Below the pieces are notes generated by a model. That model was not told the origin of the DNA. It was given only the letters and a program-made list of their open reading frames with translations, and searched no databases. Position numbers and translations under genes: made by a program. This document shows positions 23,033 through 31,404 of a DNA stretch of 40,743 bases, piece after piece; the first letter of the stretch is position 1; the number at the start of each line of letters is the position of its first letter. This DNA is from an uncultured Erysipelotrichaceae bacterium (GTDB taxonomy: Bacteria; Bacillota_I; Bacilli_A; Erysipelotrichales; Erysipelotrichaceae): the NCBI GenBank assembly GCA_947649125.1, contig CANSQL010000022.1, positions 1-40,743 on the forward strand, in the 5' to 3' direction.

Positions 23033-23803
23033 TTAAGCCTTTGCCTTGTCCTTATTTTCGGTTTTCACTGCTTTCGGCTTTGTGTTTGTTTTCTTGTTTG
23101 TTTTATTACCGGTATTTTTCTTCGCAGCCGGTTTTTTCTTTGTTTCTTTTTTCGGCTCGCTTTTTGTTTCCGCTTTTACTTCTGTTTCGGTCGCTGCCTT
23201 TGCTTCCTCTGCAGCAGCTTCTTCTTTAACAGGTTCCTGCGCAGGTGTTTCAACAGCTTTATCATCTGTTGCAGCTTCTGTCTCGACTACTGCTTCCTTT
23301 GGATCCGCAGCAGTTTCTGTTTCAGCCTTTTCCTCTGCCTTCACAGCCTCGTTTGCTTCAGCGCTTACTTCTTCAGCAGACGCTTCCTCAACCGGCTTTG
23401 TTTCAGGCTCAGCTTTTTCCTCTGCTTCAACTGCTTCGCTTTCTTTCACAGTGATTTCAGCCTCAACTGCTTCATCCTTTGTATCAACAGCTTGTTCTGC
23501 TTTAACTTCTTTTACCTCAGCCGCAATCGGTTCCGTTGTTTTTACTTCCGGCAACAGATTAATGATATAACCGATGCCGTAACAGATGAATGCGAATACA
23601 AGCAGCGGTAAGCTCTGAGACATAAACATGCTGACGATGCTCTGCCACATCTGATCCCATACATCGGAGAAGCCCATGCTGTATTGATCCATTGTCATCT
23701 TAACGGAATAGAAAACATTCCATGTCATAAAGGCAAAGCACAGTAATAATAAAACTGCTACTACATAAAACGTGATAGTTATTGTTGAATTTTTTTGTTT
23801 CAT
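23033..23803 (-). CDS. Membrane protein with long charged low-complexity tail
   Basis: I start at MKQKNSTITI (ATG at 23803) with AGGAAAGGAAATCGAT upstream. The 256-residue protein has two membrane spans at about 9-31 and 60-85, then a disordered tail: residues 95-215 are Ala/Glu/Thr/Val-rich and strongly acidic, while the last 45 are Lys/Asn/Thr-rich and strongly basic (KKPAAKKNTGNKTNKK). The charge switch could bind envelope polymers or nucleic acid. The repeated EAVEAE-like units can vary by slippage. Function is unknown. Confidence 0.75.
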   Translation of the reverse strand: MKQKNSTITITFYVVAVLLLLCFAFMTWNVFYSVKMTMDQYSMGFSDVWDQMWQSIVSMFMSQSLPLLVFAFICYGIGYIINLLPEVKTTEPIAAEVKEVKAEQAVDTKDEAVEAEITVKESEAVEAEEKAEPETKPVEEASAEEVSAEANEAVKAEEKAETETAADPKEAVVETEAATDDKAVETPAQEPVKEEAAAEEAKAATETEVKAETKSEPKKETKKKPAAKKNTGNKTNKKTNTKPKAVKTENKDKAKA

Positions 23804-24029
23804 ATCGATTTCCTTTCCTTTTCTACCTATTATATTATGCCATAAAATTATGGGAAAAGTATGGTTCTTTCGTGAATTTTTTATGATTTCTATGATGTAA
23901 CCGCATACAGAGGACTTTATTAAAGACTTTTCAATCAAAAACAGTGTTTTATCGTTACCCGGAGCCTTGCAAAACATGCAGTAATAATTAAATTACCGAT
24001 GGAAAGATAGAAAATTCAGCAGCTTTTCA

Positions 24030-24058
24030 TTGAGGTTTTAGGTAATTTCTGTTAAAAT
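24030..24058 (+). promoter_or_regulatory. Promoter of the HAD phosphatase gene
   Basis: TTGAGG (24030-24035), exactly 17 bases, then TAAAAT (24053-24058). A start near 24,066 gives a leader of about 73 bases that begins with the hairpin 24071-24121. Confidence 0.7.
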
Positions 24059-24070
24059 CAAGATATAGGA

Positions 24071-24121
24071 CTTAACAGCTGAAAGCATGAATATCCGTAA
24101 TCATGCTTTTGAGGCGTTAAG
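24071..24121 (+). promoter_or_regulatory. Two-tier leader hairpin of the HAD phosphatase mRNA
   Basis: CTTAAC (24071-24076) pairs with GTTAAG (24116-24121), and inside it AAAGCATGA (24082-24090) pairs with TCATGCTTT (24101-24109). The base of the stem abuts the GGGAGGG ribosome binding site, so folding could shield it or stabilise the 5' end. No known riboswitch was matched. Confidence 0.45.
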
Positions 24122-24138
24122 CGGGAGGGAAGAAGCAA

Positions 24139-24768
24139 ATGAACTATACACACATCGTATTTGATATTGACGGAACCTTACTTGATAATGCAGAGGCACT
24201 CATAACATCCTTGCAGGAGGTCATGATGGAAGAAGTGGGTCGCTTGATTCCGAAAGAGGAATTGGCCTTTTCCATGGGAATGACCGGTGAGGATACGCTG
24301 CGCAGACTTCAGGTAAAGGATGTTGAGCGTTCTATGAAGCGTTGGATTGAGCTTTTGGCAAATTATAATCATTTGGTAAAGGTTTATGACGGAATTGAGG
24401 AGATGTTGAAGGAATTGAAGCGACAGGGCTGTCATTTGGGCATTGTTTCCTCAAAGCCGAGAGAGGTTTATAAGAATGATTTTGCGCCGCTGCCGATTGC
24501 CGATTATTTTGAAACAGTAGTATGTGCAGAGGATACGACGGAACATAAGCCGAATTCCGCACCGTTGTTGAAATATATGGAATTGACAAGGGCAAAGGCT
24601 GAGGAAATTTTCTATGTCGGAGACAGTGATTATGATCGTCAATGTGCCTTTAATGCCGATATTGAATTTGCCGCAGCCGCATGGAATCCAAAGGTTGCCG
24701 CAATTACGATGATGCAGCTGAGAGAGCCGAACGATTTGTTTGACTACGTGTACGAAGAAATAATGTAA
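24139..24768 (+). CDS. HAD-superfamily phosphatase (Gph/PpaX-like)
   Basis: The 209-residue enzyme has all HAD motifs: FDIDGTLLDN (nucleophilic and acid Asp), LGIVSSKPREV (Ser/Lys region) and FYVGDSDYDRQCA (Mg2+ binding). The helical cap between residues 15 and 85 is type C1. Closest in pattern to phosphoglycolate phosphatases or pyrophosphatase PpaX; the actual substrate cannot be told. Own promoter and structured leader. Confidence 0.88.
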   Translation: MNYTHIVFDIDGTLLDNAEALITSLQEVMMEEVGRLIPKEELAFSMGMTGEDTLRRLQVKDVERSMKRWIELLANYNHLVKVYDGIEEMLKELKRQGCHLGIVSSKPREVYKNDFAPLPIADYFETVVCAEDTTEHKPNSAPLLKYMELTRAKAEEIFYVGDSDYDRQCAFNADIEFAAAAWNPKVAAITMMQLREPNDLFDYVYEEIM

Positions 24769-24887
24769 TGTTCCTTTATCAAGGATAAAAGGATAATCCA
24801 TGTATTAATAGCTCAGAATTACATCATAAAACAATTAATAAGAAAAAATAAATATGCTTTTCAATCACATATTTATTTCGTAAAAGG

Positions 24888-25646
24888 CTATGAGAACAGC
24901 TTGAGATAATTTTCTTTCAGCTGTTTTTTTAATTCGTCAGGGGTGATATCATGAAGCTGTGCCAGCTTCTCTAGGGTATGAACAATATACATCGGCTCAT
25001 TGCGTTTACCGCGATGCGGATGCGGTGTCAAATACGGACAATCCGTTTCAATCATAATACGCTCTAAGGGAAGCTGTGTGATTACTTCAGGTAGCCCGCG
25101 GGCATTTTTGAAGGTCAGCGGTCCGCCCACCGAAATGTACATATCCATTTCAATCGCTTCCCGTGCCGTTTCAAGGCTTCCCGAGTAACAATGAAGCAGT
25201 CCCTTGCCGCATTTATACTCCTTCAACAGCTGCATCGTATCACCGGTCGCTTCGCGCATATGAATCAATACCGGCTTCCCGCACTTTTGCGCTAACTGCA
25301 ATTGACGAATAAACGCCTGCTTCTGCGTTTCACGATCGACATCGTCCCAGTGATAATCCAAGCCGATCTCACCGACCGCAATGATTCTTTCATCAAAGAT
25401 GATTTGTTCCAAATAGTGCCAGTCCCCATCCTTTAATTCATATAAATCACTCGGGTGATAGCCGAAGGCAATATCGATCCACGAATAACGCTGTTTCAAT
25501 TCAAACGCTCTTTCAAGCTCCTTTCGATTCAGACAGATACATAAGATACGTTCAATGTCTGCCTGCTTAGCTCTTTCTAACAGTTCATCGATTTTCTCAT
25601 ACAATTCATCACAAGTGATATGTGCATGTGTATCAATAATTCCCAT
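24888..25646 (-). CDS. tatD: TatD family metal-dependent hydrolase
   Basis: The 252-residue TIM barrel starts MGIIDTHAHITCDELY, giving the first two metal His. VGEIGLDYHWD, PVLIHMRE, GLLHCYSG and MIETDCPYLTPHPHRGKRNEP supply the remaining ligands and catalytic Asp. TatD enzymes act as 3'-exonucleases or general phosphohydrolases in DNA quality control. It lies eight bases after mnmE with its RBS inside the gap (AGGAGGAATC), so the two form an operon. Confidence 0.94.
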   Translation of the reverse strand: MGIIDTHAHITCDELYEKIDELLERAKQADIERILCICLNRKELERAFELKQRYSWIDIAFGYHPSDLYELKDGDWHYLEQIIFDERIIAVGEIGLDYHWDDVDRETQKQAFIRQLQLAQKCGKPVLIHMREATGDTMQLLKEYKCGKGLLHCYSGSLETAREAIEMDMYISVGGPLTFKNARGLPEVITQLPLERIMIETDCPYLTPHPHRGKRNEPMYIVHTLEKLAQLHDITPDELKKQLKENYLKLFS

Positions 25647-25654
25647 GATTCCTC

Positions 25655-26989
25655 CTATTTACCTAAACAAAAATTCGCAAACAGCGTATCCAGTAAATCC
25701 TCACGATGATATTCTCCGAGTATTTCCTTTAAGCATCGATAGGCCTCTTGAATATCAATCTGTACAAGGTCGATTTCACATTGGTTTGATAATGCCTGAT
25801 ACGCATTTTCCATATGCTGCTTCGCACGATGCAGTAAACCGATCTGTCGTTCATTGTTTAATATCGGTTCATATAATACCGCTGTATGCTGCTCATAATA
25901 TTCGTTCAATGCGTTTAGCAGCGGATCGATTTTGTGCTGCTTCGCACTGATATAAATTTGTTCGTTATCCTGTTGCTTCAATAAATCACTTTTATTATAG
26001 ACAATAAGACGAGGCTTATCCTTCGTATCCTCAAGCAAGGCATAATCTGTATCATCTAACGGACGATTGGCATCAAGCACCAATAGAATCAGCTGTGCTT
26101 CCTCAATCAGCTGCCTTGTTTTCGCAATGCCGATTTGTTCGATCTTATCATCGCTTTCCCTTAGCCCTGCGGTATCAATCAGATGTAATGTAATCCCCTG
26201 TAAATGAATACTGCCCTCTACGATATCGCGTGTCGTTCCTTCAATATCGGTAACGATTGCTTTTTCCTCCTCCAACAAGGCATTTAACAGACTGCTTTTG
26301 CCGACATTCGGTTTGCCGATGATCGCTGTTTTTACTCCCTCTTTGATGATTTTCCCGCTGTTGGAACGCTGCAGAATTGCATCAATATGAATCAGCCATT
26401 GTTGAATGCTCGGAAGTAATACATCATCGGTAAGCTCCTCGATATCGGTATACTCCGGATAATCGATGTTGACCTCGATATGCGCAATCATATCCAATAT
26501 TTGTTTAATCAACGGCTCTAACAGCTTCTTTACACTGCCGCGAATTCCGTTAAGCGCCATTTTCGCACTGAGTCGATCGCCGGCTTCAATCATATCCATT
26601 ACCGATTCCGCTTGGGTTAAATCAATACGTCCGTTTAAAAATGCGCGCTGTGTAAATTCACCGGGATTTGCCAAGCGTGCTCCTTGTCCTAATACAAGCT
26701 TAAGAATTTCCTTGGTGATAAAGCGACCGCCGTGACAGTTGATTTCGATCACATCCTCACCGCTGAAGGAACGGGGCTTACGAAACAACGATACCAAAAC
26801 CTCGTCAACTCGCTCCTGATTGTTTGGATCGATAATAAAGCCATAGGTTATCGTATTTGCCGTCTGCATTTGTAGATCCTTGTTGAACAAGGCATCTGCG
26901 ATTTGAATTGCATCATCGCCGCTGATGCGAATAATGGAAACTGCACCGTCAGCCAAAGGGGTAGCGATTGCCGCTATCGTATCACTCAT
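25655..26989 (-). CDS. mnmE: tRNA modification GTPase MnmE
   Basis: The 444-residue protein has an N-terminal folate-binding domain (IAAIATPLADGAVSIIRISG, NCHGGRFITKEIL, AFLNGRIDLTQAESVMDMIEA), then the G domain with IIGKPNVGKSSLLNALL, DTAGLRESDDKIEQIG and NKSD. The C-terminus is FCLGK, the C-x-G-K needed for modification. With MnmG it makes the cmnm5 side chain on U34 of several tRNAs, including tRNA-Glu(UUC). RBS AGGTGATAAC precedes ATG. Confidence 0.96.
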   Translation of the reverse strand: MSDTIAAIATPLADGAVSIIRISGDDAIQIADALFNKDLQMQTANTITYGFIIDPNNQERVDEVLVSLFRKPRSFSGEDVIEINCHGGRFITKEILKLVLGQGARLANPGEFTQRAFLNGRIDLTQAESVMDMIEAGDRLSAKMALNGIRGSVKKLLEPLIKQILDMIAHIEVNIDYPEYTDIEELTDDVLLPSIQQWLIHIDAILQRSNSGKIIKEGVKTAIIGKPNVGKSSLLNALLEEEKAIVTDIEGTTRDIVEGSIHLQGITLHLIDTAGLRESDDKIEQIGIAKTRQLIEEAQLILLVLDANRPLDDTDYALLEDTKDKPRLIVYNKSDLLKQQDNEQIYISAKQHKIDPLLNALNEYYEQHTAVLYEPILNNERQIGLLHRAKQHMENAYQALSNQCEIDLVQIDIQEAYRCLKEILGEYHREDLLDTLFANFCLGK

Positions 26990-27015
26990 GTTATCACCTG
27001 CCGCTCTTACGCATT

Positions 27016-27024
27016 ATTGTATCA
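27016..27024 (-). promoter_or_regulatory. Extended -10 of the mnmE-tatD operon
   Basis: On the minus strand TGATACAAT (hexamer 27016-27021) lies 27 bases before the mnmE start. No good -35 is seen. Confidence 0.5.
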
Positions 27025-27204
27025 TATTTTTTGTTCGCAGCACATGCTAATAAAGAAAAAATGGGTAAACAAGCTGCATCTTTTATAAATAAACCTTTTC
27101 CCTTATTACGAGAGTCGGTATGAAAAAATCTAATTCGCAATCAATGATTGAATCACCTTGCATCATTACACGGTGATATACACTTAAGGTCTTTTCCACC
27201 CTAA

Positions 27205-27237
27205 ATAAAAAAGCAAGCAATTCAATGAATTACCTGC
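27205..27237 (-). terminator. Terminator of the toxin-like minus transcript
   Basis: An 11-bp stem (27213-27223 with 27227-27237, G-U pairs included) with a three-base loop is followed by six U on the minus strand. The only candidate unit ahead of it is the small hydrophobic ORF at 27358-27506. Confidence 0.7.
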
Positions 27238-27287
27238 AATCCCACGAATAGGACAGACATAATCTTTAAACAAATCATCAAATTTGA

Positions 27288-27316
27288 TTGATTTTTCCGA
27301 TTGTTTTGATTATACT
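27288..27316 (+). promoter_or_regulatory. Promoter of a short plus-strand RNA
   Basis: TTGATT (27288-27293), exactly 17 bases, then TATACT (27311-27316), opposite to the toxin-like ORF. No ORF follows; only a short transcript ending at the hairpin near 27400 is possible. Confidence 0.65.
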
Positions 27317-27322
27317 ATAGGT

Positions 27323-27404
27323 GTAGAGGACAATCAGAAGCGTCTTCTCAATAAATTTTATTGTTTATCTGAAAAGCTTCGTGTGTGAGACGAAGCTTTT
27401 CTAT
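27323..27404 (+). ncRNA. Candidate antisense RNA (type I antitoxin-like)
   Basis: From the start predicted by the promoter, about 80 bases run to a perfect 10-bp terminator (AAAAGCTTCG 27372-27381 with CGAAGCTTTT 27391-27400). Two short hairpins lie before it (GAAG/CTTC and CAATAA/TTATTG). The RNA would be complementary to the 3' end and trailer of the toxin-like ORF, the layout of RatA and SR4 in Bacillus. Existence of the transcript is inferred. Confidence 0.5.
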
Positions 27405-27506
27405 TGCCTTTTTTAGCGTTATGCCTAATGCGAATCTTGATGAGATACACCAAGAGTTCTAACACCGCTATACATAATGCAGGCTCAAAGCGACTGTATA
27501 TCGCAT
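27358..27506 (-). pseudogene. Type I toxin-like small hydrophobic ORF, probably decayed
   Basis: A good RBS (AAAGGTGGAAAC) stands before ATG at 27506, giving MRYTVALSLHYV and then a stop. One base off, an open frame to 27358 reads ALCIAVLELLVYLIKIRIRH followed by a Lys-rich tail. One extra base would join MRYTVALSL to this span, giving a hydrophobic helix with a basic tail as in TxpA/BsrG holin-like toxins. A longer uninterrupted frame (from 27573) exists but has no RBS. The flanking terminator and antisense promoter support the reading; the toxin assignment is an inference. Confidence 0.4.
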
Positions 27507-27661
27507 GTTTCCACCTTTCTTTCAAAGGCATTGAAAGACTGATACGGTCTTGATCCCGATCTTTCGGCAGCACAGAATCTATTACCGTGGTTATCTTTTA
27601 ACCGATTTCCCAAAACTTAAATAAATCCTTTGCCAACAAAAGAAAAATGAATATACAATAG

Positions 27662-27701
27662 AAAAGATGAAGCTTTTGAACATTACATACCTTCATCTTT
27701 T
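27662..27701. terminator. Terminator of the PTS-nagA operon
   Basis: AAAAGATGAAG (27662-27672) pairs with CTTCATCTTTT (27691-27701); U-rich bases follow on both strands. It lies 23 bases past the nagA stop. Confidence 0.75.
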
Positions 27702-27723
27702 CTTGCATTACGTATGGGGTAAA

Positions 27724-28860
27724 CTAAGAAATCATGGCTTTTCCCTTATAATAGGTTTGCTGAATTTGAAAAGCTGAATCAAGCACGCAGAGATCAGCGT
27801 CAAAGCCGACACGTATCTGTCCTTTTTTATGATGAACATCTAATAATCTTGCCGGATTTAAGGATGCTGCGTGTAAAGCATCCACCAATGCAAAGCCTCC
27901 GTACTGTACAGCGTTGGCAACTGCTTGTGCCATACTCAGTGTACTTCCGGCAAGCTGATTGGCACCGTGAATATATGCGACCTTATTCTTTACGGTTACG
28001 AGAATTCCATCCATTTGGTAATCTCCTTCGGCTAATCCTTTTGCACTTAAGGAGTCGGTAATAAGAACCAGCTTATCCTTCGGTTTTGTTTTATATAACA
28101 GTCGTAACAGTTCAAAGGATATATGCTTGCCGTCAGCTATTACTTCACAATAACAATCATCCAGCAGCATTGCCGCTCCTAAGGTACCAACCTCACGATG
28201 ATGAATCCCTCTCATCGCATTACCGCAATGAGTAAAATCAATCATGCCGTGAGCCGCAGCAATACAAGCCTGTGCGTATGTCATATCAGTATGTCCGCCG
28301 GCAATCTTTACTTTTTTTCTTACCAGTGTATCCATTAACGCAAAGTCAACATCTGTTTCACAAGCCAATGCACAAAGCTTTATTGCCTTTTCATGTTTAC
28401 CGACAATTTCCTGCCATTTTGAAATATCCGGTACTAACACGCTTTTTTCATCCATTGCGCCTAACTGCCTTTTTGAAATGAACGGACCTTCCAAATAGAC
28501 ACCCAATACATCTGCACAGCAGCGCTTTTTCTCCAATGTACAGATTGCAGCTATGGCTTTTTGCATGGAAAGAACGGAGGAGCTGTAGGGTGAAATCAAA
28601 AGAGAAGTTGTTCCTTCCTTGGGCAGCTGCGACAACCAACGATATATTTTTAATCGATCTGCTTCCATGATCTCACATCCGTATCCGCCGTGGGTATGGA
28701 TATCAATAAATCCCGGAGCAATTATCGCATCGCCGTAATCAATCACATCTGTTCCCCTATCATCAGAGATATCAACGATACAGCTTTCCTTTACGGAAAT
28801 TGTCGCTTCTCTCAATTCATTTTCTAATAAAACCTTGTTGCTTCTTATTTTAATCGTCAT
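27724..28860 (-). CDS. nagA: N-acetylglucosamine-6-phosphate deacetylase
   Basis: The start is at MTIKIRSNKVLL, where ATG overlaps the stop of the PTS gene (TAATG at 28860). The 378-residue amidohydrolase has APGFIDIHTHGGYG with the metal His pair, LGVYLEGPFIS with the Glu ligand, KIAGGHTDMTYAQ, DFTHCGNAMRGIHHREVG and VLITDSLSAKGL with the catalytic Asp. It removes acetate from GlcNAc-6-P before deamination. Coupling to a PTS indicates that the transporter imports an N-acetylated amino sugar. Confidence 0.94.
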   Translation of the reverse strand: MTIKIRSNKVLLENELREATISVKESCIVDISDDRGTDVIDYGDAIIAPGFIDIHTHGGYGCEIMEADRLKIYRWLSQLPKEGTTSLLISPYSSSVLSMQKAIAAICTLEKKRCCADVLGVYLEGPFISKRQLGAMDEKSVLVPDISKWQEIVGKHEKAIKLCALACETDVDFALMDTLVRKKVKIAGGHTDMTYAQACIAAAHGMIDFTHCGNAMRGIHHREVGTLGAAMLLDDCYCEVIADGKHISFELLRLLYKTKPKDKLVLITDSLSAKGLAEGDYQMDGILVTVKNKVAYIHGANQLAGSTLSMAQAVANAVQYGGFALVDALHAASLNPARLLDVHHKKGQIRVGFDADLCVLDSAFQIQQTYYKGKAMIS

Positions 28861-30428
28861 TATAAAATACCAATCATTGTTCCTAAGATGCCGATAAGCA
28901 ACAGAATCAGCATTAGGTGAATCACCTTCACATTTTTCTTTAACAGCCATACGACTAAGAAGACCGTCAACAGTGACAGCATTCCCGGCATGATCGTATC
29001 AAGCAATTCCTGCACCTGCATCGGATCAATTCCATCAATCGCTATTGTCAGCGGCGTTGTTACACTCACCATACTGACACTCATACCGCCGATTACCATA
29101 AGTCCCATAATGCCGGCACACAGTGAAAGTTTTTGTAACAAGTTTTCTGATGAAATCTTACTGATAAAGCTTTTACCGAATTTATAGCTCATTGTCATAC
29201 CGATATATCGTAATAATACGTGAGGTATGTTAAATATTATGATAAATACAAACGGAGCCAAAATATTTCCTGCTAAGGCAAGCTGACAGGCAACGCCTGC
29301 CGCAATGGTACGAACGATTCCCCACCAGAAGGAATCACCGACTCCTGCCAACGGTCCCATAAAAGCAACCTTCACACTGTTGATTGCTTCCGCATCATAA
29401 TTATGCGTTGCCGCATATTCCTCCTCCATTGCGACCGACATACCGAGGATCCAAGTAACTAATTGCGGCGAGGTATTAAAGAATACCATATGACGCTGTA
29501 ATGCTTCACTCAATTCTTTAGGATCAGTATATAACTTCTTTAATGCCGGAATCATTGCGTAACAATAACCAAAGCCTTGAAAACGCTCATAATTAAAGGA
29601 TGCCTCCAATGTAAAGGAACGGAAAAAGATACGATGTAAATCACGTTTCGTCAGTACAGAGGAACGCTCGCTTTGTTCCTCATAGCTTACTTCATTTCCC
29701 GCATCTGTTTTTTCCTTAGTAAAGAAATAAACAAGCACCGCTATACTGCCGCCTAAAATCGCAATGCCGAGCACATCCATTTCTAAATATGCCGCCAATA
29801 CAAAGCCGATAAAATAGAAAGCTCCGATTTGTTTGTTCCAGATGAGATTCAGCAATAAGCCAAAGCCAAGTGCAGGCAACAGCGTCGTTCCGGCCATAAG
29901 CCCGTCCATAACGACCTGCGGTATTTGATCCACTACTGCCTGTATTGCATTTGATCCGACATAGATAGATGATGTAACTACCGCAAAGGTAAATAATGAC
30001 CATAATCCAAAGCACAGATAATGTGCTCTTTCAATTTGTTTATAATTCCCCTGTGCAGCTCCTTTATCTGCTTTTCGCAAAAAATATAAATTCAAAATAT
30101 AATAAGCCTTTTCTGCTAAATTATAAAGAATACCCACCGGAATTGCGAGTGTTGTCGCAACCTCGACACCGTTCCCTGTCATAATGGCCAATGCGGTTCC
30201 GACTACACCGCCCACCAGTGTATTAATTGATACGGCACCACCGACATACATAACCCCCATAAAAGCAAGCTCAAGTGTCCCGCCGATAATAATACCTTGT
30301 TCTAAGTCCCCCAAAATCAAACCTACTACAGGGCCCATAATGATCGGTCGCTCTAACATATTAGAACCGACTAAATATTCACAAAGCCCCAGTACCGCAA
30401 CCAATCCCAGTAATACTGCCTCAAGCAT
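28860..30428 (-). CDS. Fused PTS EIIC-EIID (mannose/fructose/sorbose family)
   Basis: The 522-residue membrane protein is longer than a single EIIC (about 260) or EIID (about 280). Residues 1-235 match EIIC: GLCEYLVGSNMLERPIIMGP, IIIGGTLELAFMGVMYVGGAVS. A linker of about 25 charged residues follows (KEKTDAGNEVSYEEQ). Residues 262-522 match EIID: LTKRDLHRIFFRSFTLEASFNYERFQGFGYCYAM and MGPLAGVGDSFWW. The two form the sugar channel of Man-family PTS systems and are normally separate. It lies between EIIB and nagA; the sugar is probably GlcNAc or a relative. Confidence 0.92.
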   Translation of the reverse strand: MLEAVLLGLVAVLGLCEYLVGSNMLERPIIMGPVVGLILGDLEQGIIIGGTLELAFMGVMYVGGAVSINTLVGGVVGTALAIMTGNGVEVATTLAIPVGILYNLAEKAYYILNLYFLRKADKGAAQGNYKQIERAHYLCFGLWSLFTFAVVTSSIYVGSNAIQAVVDQIPQVVMDGLMAGTTLLPALGFGLLLNLIWNKQIGAFYFIGFVLAAYLEMDVLGIAILGGSIAVLVYFFTKEKTDAGNEVSYEEQSERSSVLTKRDLHRIFFRSFTLEASFNYERFQGFGYCYAMIPALKKLYTDPKELSEALQRHMVFFNTSPQLVTWILGMSVAMEEEYAATHNYDAEAINSVKVAFMGPLAGVGDSFWWGIVRTIAAGVACQLALAGNILAPFVFIIIFNIPHVLLRYIGMTMSYKFGKSFISKISSENLLQKLSLCAGIMGLMVIGGMSVSMVSVTTPLTIAIDGIDPMQVQELLDTIMPGMLSLLTVFLVVWLLKKNVKVIHLMLILLLIGILGTMIGIL

Positions 30429-30441
30429 ATTCTATCCTCCT

Positions 30442-30918
30442 CTACTCACAGCTTTGTTGATCCAAAACCATTTTTTTATTTTCCGGCACCGCTCTTAATT
30501 CTACCTCAATGCCGTTTTCCATTAACTGCCGACAGATTGCCTTATCCTTATCTGTCAATGTAATCGCATGCGTAATTCGACAGCTTCCCGGGCGCTCACG
30601 CAATCCTCCTAAATTCAAGGAACGGATATACCCTGTGTCCTCAATCAGCCGTTGTGCATCCGCAAGATTATTCACTACCGCCATAATTTGCTGTCTGCTG
30701 TCCTTTTGCTGTATCAGCATTTCAGCCGCCTTCTGCACCTCTTCAATCACAAGCTCTACTCCCACCGGCTTTGCCATTCCCAATGTCATTTTCATAAATT
30801 CATCATGAGCGACACTGTCATTCGCAATGATAATTTTTTGAATAGCCAAAGCCTTTGTCCATAAAAATGCAACCTGACCGTGTAATAATCGATCGTCAAC
30901 TCTTAATAATTTCAGCAT
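30442..30918 (-). CDS. PTS EIIB (mannose/fructose/sorbose family)
   Basis: The 158-residue cytoplasmic domain begins MLKLLRVDDRLLHGQVAFLW; the His of DDRLLHGQV is the phosphorylated residue that passes phosphate to the incoming sugar. IIANDSVAHDEFMKMTLGMAKP is typical of the family. Its start overlaps the end of the EIIA gene by seven bases, with AAAGGAGAAAACAC as RBS, and it is 13 bases ahead of the EIIC-EIID gene. The separate EIIA and EIIB resemble the Aga/Sor/Lev layout rather than fused ManX. Confidence 0.94.
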   Translation of the reverse strand: MLKLLRVDDRLLHGQVAFLWTKALAIQKIIIANDSVAHDEFMKMTLGMAKPVGVELVIEEVQKAAEMLIQQKDSRQQIMAVVNNLADAQRLIEDTGYIRSLNLGGLRERPGSCRITHAITLTDKDKAICRQLMENGIEVELRAVPENKKMVLDQQSCE

Positions 30919-31343
30919 GTGTTTTCTCCTTTCGTATCATTAAATAATGAATTTACTAATACAATTTCATTCTTGCCGCGTTCTACAATTTCATTCAAAA
31001 CAGTAATGCCTATTTGTTCATCGTTCAACATGATACATTCCAATAAAACTGCTAAATTGTAGCCCGCAATAATAAACGTATGATCATTTAAAAATTCCTT
31101 GGTAATTCGCTGATTCACACTGCCCGCCAATAAATCGGTAAAAATCAGTGTTTTTTGTGAACCGCGTGTCTGCAGCCACAAGCTCAGCTTTTTCACCTCC
31201 GCTTCTAAATCATCATTATCGACATAGGCACTCATTACATACACATCGTTTTTTTGTGAAATAATTTCCAGCGTGTTTTTAGTCCCCAATGCCATATGTC
31301 CATGCGTTGCGATAATAAAATTAATAAGAATCCCTCCTTTCAC
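30912..31343 (-). CDS. PTS EIIA (mannose/fructose/sorbose family), possibly AUU-started
   Basis: Coordinates give the longest frame, opening with GTG at 31343. That GTG is directly followed by AAAGGAGGG, which must be the RBS, so the true start is probably ATT at 31325, six bases after it, giving (M)NFIIATHGHMALGTKNT, the normal EIIA N-terminus. No ATG, GTG or TTG lies at the right place. ATHGH carries the His phosphorylated by HPr, and TDLLAGSVNQ is the second conserved motif. First gene of the PTS-nagA operon. Confidence 0.9.
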   Translation of the reverse strand: MKGGILINFIIATHGHMALGTKNTLEIISQKNDVYVMSAYVDNDDLEAEVKKLSLWLQTRGSQKTLIFTDLLAGSVNQRITKEFLNDHTFIIAGYNLAVLLECIMLNDEQIGITVLNEIVERGKNEIVLVNSLFNDTKGENTC

Positions 31344-31375
31344 TCTTATTAAACCCTTTTTTCCCTTTTAACACC

Positions 31376-31404
31376 ATTGTACCTTTTTCACTAAGCAAGT
31401 GAAT
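31376..31404 (-). promoter_or_regulatory. Promoter and operator of the PTS-nagA operon
   Basis: TACAAT (31376-31381) is a -10 on the minus strand with a poor -35. Over the -35 position lies the palindrome TTCACTTGCTTAGTGAA (31387-31403), which matches 33383-33399 almost exactly and overlaps the regulator stop codon. A weak -35 covered by an operator suits an activator. Confidence 0.6.

Noticed and set aside
23033-23570. Plus-strand Ser/Ala-rich frame antisense to the Ala/Glu/Lys-rich protein
   Set aside because: A by-product of the GC-biased low-complexity repeats; no RBS.
27358-27573. Full-length 71-codon frame MLPKDRDQDR... as a normal gene
   Set aside because: No RBS at its ATG and its end is written by the terminator hairpin of the antisense RNA; only the RBS-linked inner part is kept as a decayed toxin candidate.
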